From a virus, in the IMG/VR virus record IMGVR_UViG_3300010400_000010, positions 1 through 52,733 of that record: a stretch of 52,733 nucleotides of DNA; one strand, given 5' to 3'. Each line of letters opens with the position of its first letter. The first letter of the stretch is position 1. Of this stretch, positions 14,796 through 23,201 are shown piece by piece. Under the pieces are notes generated by a model. It did not search any database. It saw only the letters and a program-made list of their open reading frames with translations, and was not told the DNA's origin. A program made the position numbers and the translations under genes.

Positions 14796-16049
14796 GTGCC
14801 CACATCTTCTCCAATACTAACCAACACCAACTGGTTACAGTTTACTTACGCATATCCTATCAGAAAGCTGAGAGGATATGTGGAGTTACCTGTTTTCTCC
14901 TACAACACAACTTGGTATGGAGCAAGTGTGGAGGTTACACAATTCAACTTTTCTTCAACGGATGTTTTTACTTTGCGAAGACTTCCTACAGTTCCGAGTG
15001 GAGTTAACTTTTTGTTGTGCTTGAAATGGCGAAACGGTAGTGTGGTGACGAGGTATAAGTTGTGGGAAAATGTTGGTGAGGTTCTCAACGTGCCGTTGTA
15101 TGGTGGTCAGATTATACCAAAGAATTTTGTTCTAGAAGTTTGGAATTTAGAAAATGGAACAGTCGTAAGTAATGCGAGTGTGGTGAAAATCTTCTCCAGT
15201 CTTACGCAAGTTCCAGACAATTATCAAATTCCTTTGGTGGATTTCATTCTAGCTGATGGAGTTGAATGTAATAACCTAAACGGAGTTGCTGTTCAGGGAA
15301 CGCCGTTGGACCTAACCAATATTGTTGCTAGATATGCTGGAGCAACATTAGTTCCATCTGGTAACTATGCCAACACATTCAACGAATGGATCGACGTTAG
15401 TGGAAGTGCGTTTGGTGCGGCCCCATTTGCAACCGGACTCGACATCCATCATCAACCTCAAGTGCTTCTTCCTGCTGCAAACTGTACGAGAAATTTTGTA
15501 AGGTTTAGTTTTGATGGAACTGATAGAAGTTTTCTATGTGGTTCTAGCTTTGATTATCCAATTACTGTTTATATTGTGATGAGATTTAGTGGAAACTCCA
15601 ATCCACAAGATTTCTTTCGTTCCAACATAAATGGTATAAAACTTTCAAGATTCTTCACTGGTCTTGGAACAGCAATATCAGCGTCACCTGATGCCGGTGG
15701 AGCTACTTTACAATCTCAAATTGTTCCTATTGGAACTTTCTTTATTGTAAAAGCCACATGGATAAATGGGACTCATCGTTTAAGAGTTGCTAATGGAGCT
15801 GATCTTTCTGGAAATAATACTGCTGGAAGTTCAACAGCTATTGGAAGTCCTTCTATTGGAGCAGATGGAGGAATAGTTGCATGTGAAGCTGAGTTTGCTG
15901 AAATTTTGATTTACAATGAAAATATAGTTGCAGGTGGCACAAAGGATGCTCAGATAATGGCATACCTCACAGCTTTATATTTAGGTGGTAATTTCCAAGA
16001 GATAGTAATGACCTACGATACTGGTGTAGCTTGGTTGGATAATCCTTAA
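14796..16049 (+). CDS. LamG-like tail/receptor-binding protein, 417 aa
   Basis: The frame begins with GTG (MPTSSPILTNTNW). The N-terminal 150 residues form a beta-rich domain. The C-terminal half resembles a LamG jelly roll (FVRFSFDGTDRSFLCG, ITVYIVMRFSG, FFIVKATWINGTHRLRVANG and the closing CEAEFAEILIYNE). It probably binds a surface glycan as a receptor-binding or adhesion protein. It lacks a signal peptide, unlike several neighbours. A sigma-54-type site (15934-15950) lies inside its 3' end. Confidence 0.7.
   Translation: MPTSSPILTNTNWLQFTYAYPIRKLRGYVELPVFSYNTTWYGASVEVTQFNFSSTDVFTLRRLPTVPSGVNFLLCLKWRNGSVVTRYKLWENVGEVLNVPLYGGQIIPKNFVLEVWNLENGTVVSNASVVKIFSSLTQVPDNYQIPLVDFILADGVECNNLNGVAVQGTPLDLTNIVARYAGATLVPSGNYANTFNEWIDVSGSAFGAAPFATGLDIHHQPQVLLPAANCTRNFVRFSFDGTDRSFLCGSSFDYPITVYIVMRFSGNSNPQDFFRSNINGIKLSRFFTGLGTAISASPDAGGATLQSQIVPIGTFFIVKATWINGTHRLRVANGADLSGNNTAGSSTAIGSPSIGADGGIVACEAEFAEILIYNENIVAGGTKDAQIMAYLTALYLGGNFQEIVMTYDTGVAWLDNP
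15934..15950 (+). promoter_or_regulatory. Sigma-54-type site inside the preceding gene, before the tail-fibre gene
   Basis: GTGGCACAAAGGATGCT fits TGGCAY-N6-TGCT exactly with correct spacing and is in the direction of transcription. The next start codon is at 16058, giving a leader of about 97 bases, similar to the intergenic sites. Being inside codons it could be chance. Confidence 0.5.
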
Positions 16050-16057
16050 ACAATAAT

Positions 16058-17191
16058 ATGAAAAAACTCTTAGCTTTGATTTTCTTGATCTCCTTGTCTT
16101 CCCAAGGGGCCGACACAGATTTGAGAAAAGGAATTGATCTTACTGGAATGAGTAGTTTTCCAGGAACAGCCTTGAATCAACTTGTAGACAACGGCACCAT
16201 AGCCACAAACAAGGCTCTTGGAATAATTTCTCCAACGGCCCCAGATGCAAGTGGCAATCCACGCTACACTAATTGGTTTTGGATGGATGTTAGTTCTGAT
16301 CCACCAGTGATGAAAACCTATAGCAAGAATCTTGCCAATTGGTTTGGAATCGGTGTTGGTCCCAACAGTGTAGGTACGGCCCAACTAATTGATGGAAGTG
16401 TTACTACAGCCAAGATTGCTGTTGGAGCAGTTGATAGTACAAGACTTGCAAACAATGCTGTTGGAACAGCTAATCTTCAAATCGGAAGTGTTAGTTCTAC
16501 CAACATCCAAGGTGGTGGAGTAACAGGTTTCAACATCCAAACCAACTCCATCGACACCACAAAACTTGGAGCCTCTAGTGTTGATCGAACAAATCTTGCT
16601 CCAAATGCAGTAACTTCAACCAACATTGCAGCTAATAGTATTTACTCAACCAACATTGTTGCTGGACAAGTGTTTGGAACAAATATTGCGTTGAATACAA
16701 TCACATCAACAAATATTGGTAGTGGAGCTTTGTATGGAACAAACATGGTGAATAACACCATTGGAACCAACCAAGTCATAGCCTTAACAGCTATGAACAC
16801 AACAAACAATTATGGAATAGTTGTTTACACTTTGGTATCACTTACAAACGCTGCTCCAGCATTAACAACCAATTCAAGTTCTACAATCACGTTCACTCAT
16901 CAATTCGGTGTGATGCCGTTAGGATATAGGGTGGTGTATGTTTGTGTCTCTGCTGCTGGAGATAATGGATATGCTCAAGGTGATGAAATAGATGCGCTGA
17001 GTGCAGATGGAACTAATGCCGGTGGTTCCACAACACAACGAGCACAAACCATATATGCAAACTCTACTTCAGTTTTTGTTGTTACTTCTTCGGCCTCCTC
17101 AGCTTTTGTAGGAAACAAAGCAACAGGAGTTGGAGCATTGTTAAACACAACCAAATGGGTTTACAAATGCTATGCTTGGACTGTAAAATAA
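16058..17191 (+). CDS. Exported tail-fibre-like protein with repeats, 377 aa
   Basis: It begins MKKLLALIFLISLSSQGAD, a Sec signal peptide. The middle (about residues 108-250) is a run of 10-11-residue repeats of the type GSVTTAKIAVGAV, NNAVGTANLQIGSV and NTITSTNIGSGAL, typical of phage fibre shafts. The C-terminal about 120 residues (starting FTHQFGVMPLGYRVVYVC) form a distinct head domain that probably contacts the receptor. A sigma-54-type site lies 108 bases upstream. Confidence 0.75.
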   Translation: MKKLLALIFLISLSSQGADTDLRKGIDLTGMSSFPGTALNQLVDNGTIATNKALGIISPTAPDASGNPRYTNWFWMDVSSDPPVMKTYSKNLANWFGIGVGPNSVGTAQLIDGSVTTAKIAVGAVDSTRLANNAVGTANLQIGSVSSTNIQGGGVTGFNIQTNSIDTTKLGASSVDRTNLAPNAVTSTNIAANSIYSTNIVAGQVFGTNIALNTITSTNIGSGALYGTNMVNNTIGTNQVIALTAMNTTNNYGIVVYTLVSLTNAAPALTTNSSSTITFTHQFGVMPLGYRVVYVCVSAAGDNGYAQGDEIDALSADGTNAGGSTTQRAQTIYANSTSVFVVTSSASSAFVGNKATGVGALLNTTKWVYKCYAWTVK

Positions 17192-17201
17192 CCCTTCTCC
17201 C

Positions 17202-17423
17202 ATGAACCCTCCCAAACCTAAAATCAACATGGTTCCAGTTACATCTTCTAGGATGAAATCCATTGGAATCACAAATGCAGGTATGGTAGTAGAATTTCAC
17301 AACGGCGAAACCTATGGATATGCTGGAGTTCCGGCCCTAGTTTTTACCAAACTCCTTCGCTCCAAAAGTCCCGGTAAAATGTTGAACTCTATCCAAAAAC
17401 AATACAAGTACAAAAAACTATGA
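17202..17423 (+). CDS. KTSC domain protein, 73 aa
   Basis: This small protein has the KTSC pattern: VTSSRMKSIGITN, then a strand pair with VEFHNGETYGYAGVP and the end FTKLLRSKSPGKMLNSIQ. KTSC domains occur alone in phages and fused to enzymes. The function is unclear. Its stop overlaps the next start by ATGA. Confidence 0.8.
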   Translation: MNPPKPKINMVPVTSSRMKSIGITNAGMVVEFHNGETYGYAGVPALVFTKLLRSKSPGKMLNSIQKQYKYKKL

Positions 17424-18442
17424 GTGTTGGATATATTTTACGTAGGTGTCAGCAAAAAATGGGTCTTGATCCCAGTGATTCTGGTGCAAGAGCTATCATG
17501 CTCGACTATCTGAACGAAGCCGCAAACGAACTCTATCAACAGTGTGATGCAGAAGGTAGTTTGATGGAGTGCATTCTTCAGATTTATGGCAATCAACAAA
17601 TGGCATTGCCAAACTTCATCTATCGTCCACGTGGAATGCGTGAGATGACAACTCTCATGCCTTGGATTTTAGTGAATCAAACTCCACGGTTTCAACAAGG
17701 AAATTGGATCAAACAATGGAGAGAATGGACGATCAAAAACTATAGTCCAGTGAGGATGAGTTTAGATAACGAGGGGCCGTTTGTTTTGACGGTGCCGTTT
17801 GTGGAAAATCCTCCAATGGAAGTTACGATTATCGGTAACACTGCTGATAGTCAGAGAACAGTAGAAGTTGTAGTGATGGACAGTGTGTTAAAAACTACAA
17901 CAAATTCTTGGGGTCCAATATTACAGACTATCTACAAGTCCAAACCCAGTGTTTATGATCTCACCATCTATGATCTCAACGGCCCCATTCCTCTAGATGG
18001 AAGTGATCCAACAATCATGGCTGAGATTGCAAACAACTTGTTAGCTTCTCCATACCTGATTGTAGATATTTCCAAGTATCCTTTCTCAAATCAAGCCGCT
18101 GGAGCCAACATTCAAGCAATGGAAGTGTTGTATAAGCAACGGCTTCCATACTTGTATCTTGACACCGATGAATTTCCTGTACCAAACATGGATAATGTTC
18201 TTGTAAACAAGATGCTCCAGCTTTGGGCCGAAGAGCAAGGAAATGGAGATTTAGCACAAGCTTACGATGCAAAAGCCACCAGAACATTAGCTAGGAATCA
18301 ACAAGAAGCAGAGTTAGGTGAAGCTATGACTTGCGGGTTTGCAAATAATCCTCATGATAGTTTGTTGATTCACAATCCTGTTGTTCCTGCTAGGTTTGGA
18401 GGTTATCGACGTTATTGGGGTGTTGGTGGTTATGGATATTAA
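17420..18442 (+). CDS. Tail tubular/adaptor-like protein (T7 gp11 or P22 gp4 type)
   Basis: The 340-residue protein has an N-terminal helical segment (RAIMLDYLNEAANELYQQCD) and then beta-rich parts. It ends in a Gly/Tyr-rich tail. Adaptor proteins of this kind form the ring below the portal and seal packaged DNA in short-tailed phages. It precedes a nozzle-like protein, the usual order. Identification rests on sequence style and order. Confidence 0.68.
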   Translation: MSVGYILRRCQQKMGLDPSDSGARAIMLDYLNEAANELYQQCDAEGSLMECILQIYGNQQMALPNFIYRPRGMREMTTLMPWILVNQTPRFQQGNWIKQWREWTIKNYSPVRMSLDNEGPFVLTVPFVENPPMEVTIIGNTADSQRTVEVVVMDSVLKTTTNSWGPILQTIYKSKPSVYDLTIYDLNGPIPLDGSDPTIMAEIANNLLASPYLIVDISKYPFSNQAAGANIQAMEVLYKQRLPYLYLDTDEFPVPNMDNVLVNKMLQLWAEEQGNGDLAQAYDAKATRTLARNQQEAELGEAMTCGFANNPHDSLLIHNPVVPARFGGYRRYWGVGGYGY

Positions 18443-18448
18443 AACAAC

Positions 18449-20140
18449 ATGACCTTCAATCAAAACTCTTTTGCTGGTGGTTTGAACTTGTTGTCAGATG
18501 ACACAAGATTGCAACCAAATGAATATAGATTAGGATTTAATCTCAGGAATCGTTTTGATACTTTGGTTCCAAATCTCACCACTGTTCAAGATCAAAACGC
18601 TCCAGTTGGAATCAAACAAGGATTGTTTGCAATCAGTTTGAATGTTTTGATTTTATTCTGCGCTGGAAAAGCCTATTACAGATTGACAACCCAAACAGTT
18701 TGGACACAAATTGCTGGTTTTCAAATGTCAACCACAGCCTACAGGTTGTTTGCTGAGATCGTTCCGGCCTCCACATTGAATTTGAATCGGTTCCTTGTTA
18801 CACCCGGCATCACTTCTTCAAACAGTCCGTTGAAAGATGTAGTCCAAACCTCAAATGTCACTGTAAATGGAACTCCAGCTTGCATGATAGTACAGGATGG
18901 TTCCAACCAACCATGGATTATCTACATTGATCCTCTTAGTGGTTTACCTCTAAGTAGAGTTAGTCAAAACTATGCTGACTGGACAATGCTTAACAGGGAA
19001 TATATTCCCATCGGCACTCAGATGGCATATTTTTCTGGAAAACTTTATGTGGTTTCTCCTGATGGACACACCATTTTGAGTTCAGTTACAGGAAGGCCGA
19101 TGGATTTTGTCATTAACATTGATATAAATGGTGACAAAGGTGGAGATGCTTACACAACATCTTATAGTGTAAGCTTCGATCCAATATCCTGTATGATCGC
19201 AGTAAATTCTGCGGCCCTTTTCGTCTCCACACAACGGTCAAGTTTTTCAGTCACTCCAAATCTTGACATCACATTTTTTGGTGAACCAACTTTTAACTCT
19301 CAACTATTATTCGAGGCTGGTTGTGTGAATCAGTTTTCTTTCATCGACATCCTTGGAGATTATGCTTTCATTGACCATGAAGGACTCAGGAGTTTTAATG
19401 CAATTGTTCAAGAAAAGAATGAAGGAAGAAATTCCATCTTCTCTTTAAAAATTACGAGGGCTTTTAAAAACATTCTTCAATCCGGAGATTTCAACTGTGC
19501 AATCTCATTCGACAATTATGGATTATTCTCCGTTAATACTATTTATGGAAAATGCTTGGTAATCTATGATTATCTAGCTAAAGTTTTTGTCGGAATGGAT
19601 TTTGCAATCACTGGAAAAGGTTTCAAACAAATGGCTAGGTTTGAAACTGGCAGTTTGCAATTGTTTGGGATCGCCGAAGACAATGAAGTTTACCATATCT
19701 ATGGTGGAGATTCTTACGAAGTTTGTAGTGTTCAAACCGGCAGTTGGTGTAGTGGACAACCTTCAATCGAACTCAAGCCGCAAAAGTTCCGAACTGTGTT
19801 TGTCCAACAAAAACTCGATGGAGATGTTAATGTGAGTTGTTACGTAAATAATAAGAGGGTTCCAACAAACATGAGTGGAACAAAATCTCAACAACTAAAA
19901 GCCACAATGTCTGGTGTTGGTTATCCGGCATATTATCCAGTTTTATACGACAGTGGAGATACGGTTTACAATATGTATTTCCAATTCTCCGAAGCTTCTC
20001 AAGGATGGAAACACAACTTCATGGTTAGGTGGAGTGGTGGAGCAACTCTAACCAACATGCAATCAGACGTAAGTGATCTCACTCCAATGCAACCACTTCA
20101 AACCCAAGCAAAGAATAGTTTACAACAATTCAACCCATGA
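18449..20140 (+). CDS. Tail nozzle-like protein (tail tubular B / P22 gp10 type)
   Basis: The 563-residue protein opens NSFAGGLNLLSDDTRL, the hallmark of podovirus nozzle/stabilisation proteins that wrap around a beta-propeller. Repeating blade-like segments follow (LFAISLNVLILFCAGKAYY; QMAYFSGKLYVVSPDG). It would form the distal tube of a short tail. It starts 6 bases after its partner and overlaps the next gene by ATGA. Confidence 0.78.
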   Translation: MTFNQNSFAGGLNLLSDDTRLQPNEYRLGFNLRNRFDTLVPNLTTVQDQNAPVGIKQGLFAISLNVLILFCAGKAYYRLTTQTVWTQIAGFQMSTTAYRLFAEIVPASTLNLNRFLVTPGITSSNSPLKDVVQTSNVTVNGTPACMIVQDGSNQPWIIYIDPLSGLPLSRVSQNYADWTMLNREYIPIGTQMAYFSGKLYVVSPDGHTILSSVTGRPMDFVINIDINGDKGGDAYTTSYSVSFDPISCMIAVNSAALFVSTQRSSFSVTPNLDITFFGEPTFNSQLLFEAGCVNQFSFIDILGDYAFIDHEGLRSFNAIVQEKNEGRNSIFSLKITRAFKNILQSGDFNCAISFDNYGLFSVNTIYGKCLVIYDYLAKVFVGMDFAITGKGFKQMARFETGSLQLFGIAEDNEVYHIYGGDSYEVCSVQTGSWCSGQPSIELKPQKFRTVFVQQKLDGDVNVSCYVNNKRVPTNMSGTKSQQLKATMSGVGYPAYYPVLYDSGDTVYNMYFQFSEASQGWKHNFMVRWSGGATLTNMQSDVSDLTPMQPLQTQAKNSLQQFNP

Positions 20141-20370
20141 GCGCACCAGTTAATTTTATAGTTTTTACCTCACCAGATGTTTTGTTCACATCTGTTGCTG
20201 ATGCTAACAACTTTTTTGGAAACCTTACAGTTAGTAGTGCAACAACTGGAGTTGAAGGAGTTGTGAAAAAAGCCCTGTTACCAGCACCAGCGATTGTGGA
20301 CCTTACAGACCTCACCACAAAATTCAACCAACTCCTTAGTGCAATGCAAAACGCCGGTCAAGGACAATAA
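20137..20370 (+). CDS. Small unknown protein, 77 aa
   Basis: It overlaps the nozzle gene by ATGA, so it is translationally coupled to it. The product is mixed beta then helical (IVDLTDLTTKFNQLLSAM). No signal peptide. Probably a minor tail or assembly factor by position. No family recognised. Confidence 0.65.
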   Translation: MSAPVNFIVFTSPDVLFTSVADANNFFGNLTVSSATTGVEGVVKKALLPAPAIVDLTDLTTKFNQLLSAMQNAGQGQ

Positions 20371-20374
20371 AAAT

Positions 20375-20755
20375 ATGATTCATGCTACGAAAACTTTGGA
20401 CGATCTTGTGGAGTGGATATTAGTAAACAGAAAAGGAAATGCTTTTTCTGTGAATAAAGGTTGGGAAAAAGAACAAATTGCTTCTTCGATTGTATTTGCT
20501 TTTCAGTCCAACACATTGTTGTATTGTACGGAAAACAATGAGTTTGTGGGTGTGGTGGTTGGAACAAAATTGAATGGAACAGACACGATTGTTGTTCAGA
20601 ATATACTTGTTACAAAACGTGGAGTTTTAAAGAAGTTTGTTCAGGCTTTTCAATCAATGTATCCGGGTTGTGATTTGAGAGCAAAAAGAAAGGGAAAACT
20701 CGTTAATTATAACACCACAAAACTTTGTTCAAAAATTAAGAATTTATGCAAATAA
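20375..20755 (+). CDS. GNAT acetyltransferase-like virion-module protein (T7 gp13-like)
   Basis: From ATG 20375 the protein has 126 residues. A helical N-terminus (DLVEWILVNRK) is followed by a central strand (EFVGVVVGTKL), a second strand (VVQNILVTKRG) and a helix (LKKFVQAFQSMYPG). This order fits a minimal N-acyltransferase fold. Short-tailed phages often carry such a protein before their internal virion proteins. Acetyl-CoA-binding residues are weakly preserved, so it may be structural. Confidence 0.5.
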   Translation: MIHATKTLDDLVEWILVNRKGNAFSVNKGWEKEQIASSIVFAFQSNTLLYCTENNEFVGVVVGTKLNGTDTIVVQNILVTKRGVLKKFVQAFQSMYPGCDLRAKRKGKLVNYNTTKLCSKIKNLCK

Positions 20756-21690
20756 ACAATTTTGATCTTTATCTCTCACTGGTTCTTGGACACACAATAT
20801 TATTAGAATCAAAAGGCCATGAACCTTTGGGAGAAATTTGGTTAGTAAATGGTGGTGATCCTCCTGCACCGGACCCTTCTGCTTACTCGAATGCAAATTT
20901 TGCTTCACTAAGAGAAAACCTTCCGGGTATCATTCAGGCCGCAAATCAAGGAGCTGTTCCTACTGCACAATCTGGATTGGCTGCTGCACAAGCTGTAACC
21001 CCCGGTTATAGTCAGCTTGGAATTGACACTCTACGACAATATCTCCCCCAATACGCTGATGTTGGCAACCAAGTCAATGAACAAAATGCTCAAGCAAATG
21101 CACAAACAGATTTGGATGTTCTTGGTGGAACTGGTGGACAACTCGCAAGAACCGCAGCAGACCTTCAGAATCAAGTTGATCCACAAACTGCTCAGATCAG
21201 AAACTTGGAATCTGGTAGAATTCAAGACCTATTAGGCTCCATCAATCTCAATGGTCTATCTGGTGGAGAACAAGCAGCAATTGAACGAGCCAATGCACAA
21301 GGAGCATTAGCTACTGGAAATCTTGGAAACGACTCTGCTATAAACACTGTCAAGAATGCTTCTAATTTTGGTAACGCTCTCCAATCCAAACGTGATGCTC
21401 TAACAAAAGCACTAGACACTGCTACGGCTTTTCTTCCAGCTAGTAAGAGTGGTATAGATGCAACTCAAGTTGGTCTAGGAAGGCCAAGTGTAAATAGTGG
21501 TGTAAGTCAATTTGCTCCTTCTCCTGGAGCACAACAAGGTGTAGCAACAAGTGCTGGTGCTGGCACAAGTCTTGCTAATAGTGCGTTAGGTGCGACGACA
21601 GATATTTTCAATAACTCTGCCAACATCAACGCCAATCGTCGTGATAGTTTAGATCGAGCAACAGGAACACTCTCCTCGCTTCCCACTTAA
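20746..21690 (+). CDS. Internal/ejection protein candidate, Ala/Gln-rich, 314 aa
   Basis: The start lies 8 bases inside the preceding gene. After a short N-terminus the protein is low-complexity helical sequence rich in Ala, Gln, Asn and Gly, with no Cys after the N-terminus. Such sequences are typical of small pilot/ejection proteins (P22 gp7 or T7 gp14 type) that leave the virion with the DNA. A sigma-54-type site occurs at 21560-21576 in its 3' end. The next gene starts within its stop (TAATG). Confidence 0.6.
   Translation: MQINNFDLYLSLVLGHTILLESKGHEPLGEIWLVNGGDPPAPDPSAYSNANFASLRENLPGIIQAANQGAVPTAQSGLAAAQAVTPGYSQLGIDTLRQYLPQYADVGNQVNEQNAQANAQTDLDVLGGTGGQLARTAADLQNQVDPQTAQIRNLESGRIQDLLGSINLNGLSGGEQAAIERANAQGALATGNLGNDSAINTVKNASNFGNALQSKRDALTKALDTATAFLPASKSGIDATQVGLGRPSVNSGVSQFAPSPGAQQGVATSAGAGTSLANSALGATTDIFNNSANINANRRDSLDRATGTLSSLPT
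21560..21576 (+). promoter_or_regulatory. Sigma-54-type site before the glycosyltransferase block
   Basis: CTGGCACAAGTCTTGCT matches the consensus at every position except one (A for G after TGGCAC). The next start is at 21690, so the leader would be about 103 bases. It lies within codons for a Gly/Ala/Ser-rich stretch. Orientation matches transcription. Confidence 0.55.
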
Positions 21691-22124
21691 TGTCCAACGA
21701 GTTATTCACTGAGTTAGAAAGTTTCTTCCATGCTTCTGGTAAACAAGAGGCATGGAAGTTCTTATTGCATTTCACAGACTATATCGAAGGAGTGGATGAT
21801 TTGGTTGATGAGCCAAAAAACATTGAGCTTGTGAATAAGGTCGCCGCTAAAGCAATGGCGTTGTATAGTAGTAGTTATTGGGGAGAAAACAAACGCGAAT
21901 TATACTTAGTGGCTAGACTCATACATTTTACATATTTTGACATTGTAGAATGGGAACTTAGTGACGAGATATGGAAAAAACAACACGCTAAAGTGTTGTC
22001 TCATTGTGGATATAATATGTTGCTTGCAATCCTACTTCATGAGTTCGGCGACTTTGCTTATCAACGATTTTCAGTACAAATCCGTGAACATGCCCATCTA
22101 AAACACCTCAACGATCCTATATGA
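21690..22124 (+). CDS. Unknown helical protein, 144 aa
   Basis: The protein is helical and acidic, with conserved-looking aromatic residues (WKFLLHFTDYIEG; YWGENKRELYLVARLIHFTYFD). Several His cluster at the C-terminus (SVQIREHAHLKHL). Its stop overlaps the glycosyltransferase gene by ATGA, suggesting a shared job. No family recognised. Confidence 0.65.
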   Translation: MSNELFTELESFFHASGKQEAWKFLLHFTDYIEGVDDLVDEPKNIELVNKVAAKAMALYSSSYWGENKRELYLVARLIHFTYFDIVEWELSDEIWKKQHAKVLSHCGYNMLLAILLHEFGDFAYQRFSVQIREHAHLKHLNDPI

Positions 22125-22870
22125 AATTCCCGATTCATATCATAGTTTATTGCGACAATCCAGAACTAGCTGGAGCGGCTTATCTTACACTAGATTCTGT
22201 TAGGGTTGGATTTCCAACGAGTGAGATCACAGTACATTGGTGTGGAAACAATGTAGATGTGATGAAGAAAGTTGTGGAGAAGGCCGATTTGATTGATGCA
22301 AAGGTGAATTATAATTTTGCTGGAATGACTCATCCAGCAGTGGTGAAACAGTTGTTTTTAGAGGAGAGTCATTTCATCTTATTGGACTCTGATGTGGTGT
22401 TTTGGAAAAATTGTGAAGATTTTCAACCTACAAAAGGACTTATTGCTGGAAGATTGATTCCACAATATGAATGTCCAGTAGTGGAAGCTGTAATGATTCA
22501 AAGACTTCATACCAGCTTTATGTATTTTCTTGATACATCTGCAATCAGAGATGCAATCAAGAAAGAAAATCTACGGTATGTGACGTTTGATCCAATAAGT
22601 CCATTTATCTCCTGTTATCAGGGCCGGCGGCATTTTTATGATACAACTGCAAATTTGTATCAGTTGATTGATGGAGAAATTTTTGATGAGGAGATGATGG
22701 ATAGGTTTGATCATCTGGGTTGTGGAAGTTATATTGATAAAGTAGAACAAATCCGGCCTGATATTTTCAAAGGTGTTAACAAAGATTATAAGGCTTTTTT
22801 CAACGATACTTTATTGATGAAAAACTTGTGGAAAAATCACAACGAATACTACAGAGCTTTGCGAGTATGA
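22121..22870 (+). CDS. GT-A-type glycosyltransferase-like protein
   Basis: The 249-residue protein has the start of a GT-A fold (MKFPIHIIVYCDNPELAG) and a DXD motif in context HFILLDSDVVFW, the metal/nucleotide-sugar site. The C-terminal half is unlike common families. It is coupled by ATGA overlaps to genes on both sides. Inside the virion module it may decorate a virion protein or host surface glycan, or supply a modified sugar to a fibre. The acceptor is unknown. Confidence 0.62.
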   Translation: MKFPIHIIVYCDNPELAGAAYLTLDSVRVGFPTSEITVHWCGNNVDVMKKVVEKADLIDAKVNYNFAGMTHPAVVKQLFLEESHFILLDSDVVFWKNCEDFQPTKGLIAGRLIPQYECPVVEAVMIQRLHTSFMYFLDTSAIRDAIKKENLRYVTFDPISPFISCYQGRRHFYDTTANLYQLIDGEIFDEEMMDRFDHLGCGSYIDKVEQIRPDIFKGVNKDYKAFFNDTLLMKNLWKNHNEYYRALRV

Positions 22871-23193
22871 TCCACAAATTTAAAAACTGTTTAGGTATCA
22901 CTCTCTGGAGGTGGAACAATTTTCAAATCGAACTTTGGTTTTGTCCTCCAAAAACCTACATTCCTTCTCACAAACATTCTTGTATTGATAGTGAGATTTT
23001 TCCCTTAAAAGGCCATGCAATTTTTACCCGAGAAACCGAAACGGTTTTTTCAGAGTTGATTAAATTCTTTACCATCAATCACAACCAATCTCATTCTTTC
23101 GGTGTTTTTGATAAATGGTTTATTTTTCTAAATTTTGAAAAATGGACCTCAAAACCAACAAGTGCTAGTGTGGATTTTCAACCCTCAAACTAA
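22867..23193 (+). CDS. Cupin-like small protein
   Basis: The start is at ATG 22867 overlapping the previous stop. The 108-residue product has a compact cupin signature: PSHKHSCIDSEIFPLKGHAIF with the His-X-His pair and a following Glu and Gly, then NHNQSHSFGVF for the second motif. Cupins bind metal or sugar nucleotides. Paired with the glycosyltransferase, a sugar-modifying or sugar-binding role is plausible. Confidence 0.58.
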   Translation: MIHKFKNCLGITLWRWNNFQIELWFCPPKTYIPSHKHSCIDSEIFPLKGHAIFTRETETVFSELIKFFTINHNQSHSFGVFDKWFIFLNFEKWTSKPTSASVDFQPSN

Positions 23194-23201
23194 ATAAAAA
23201 T

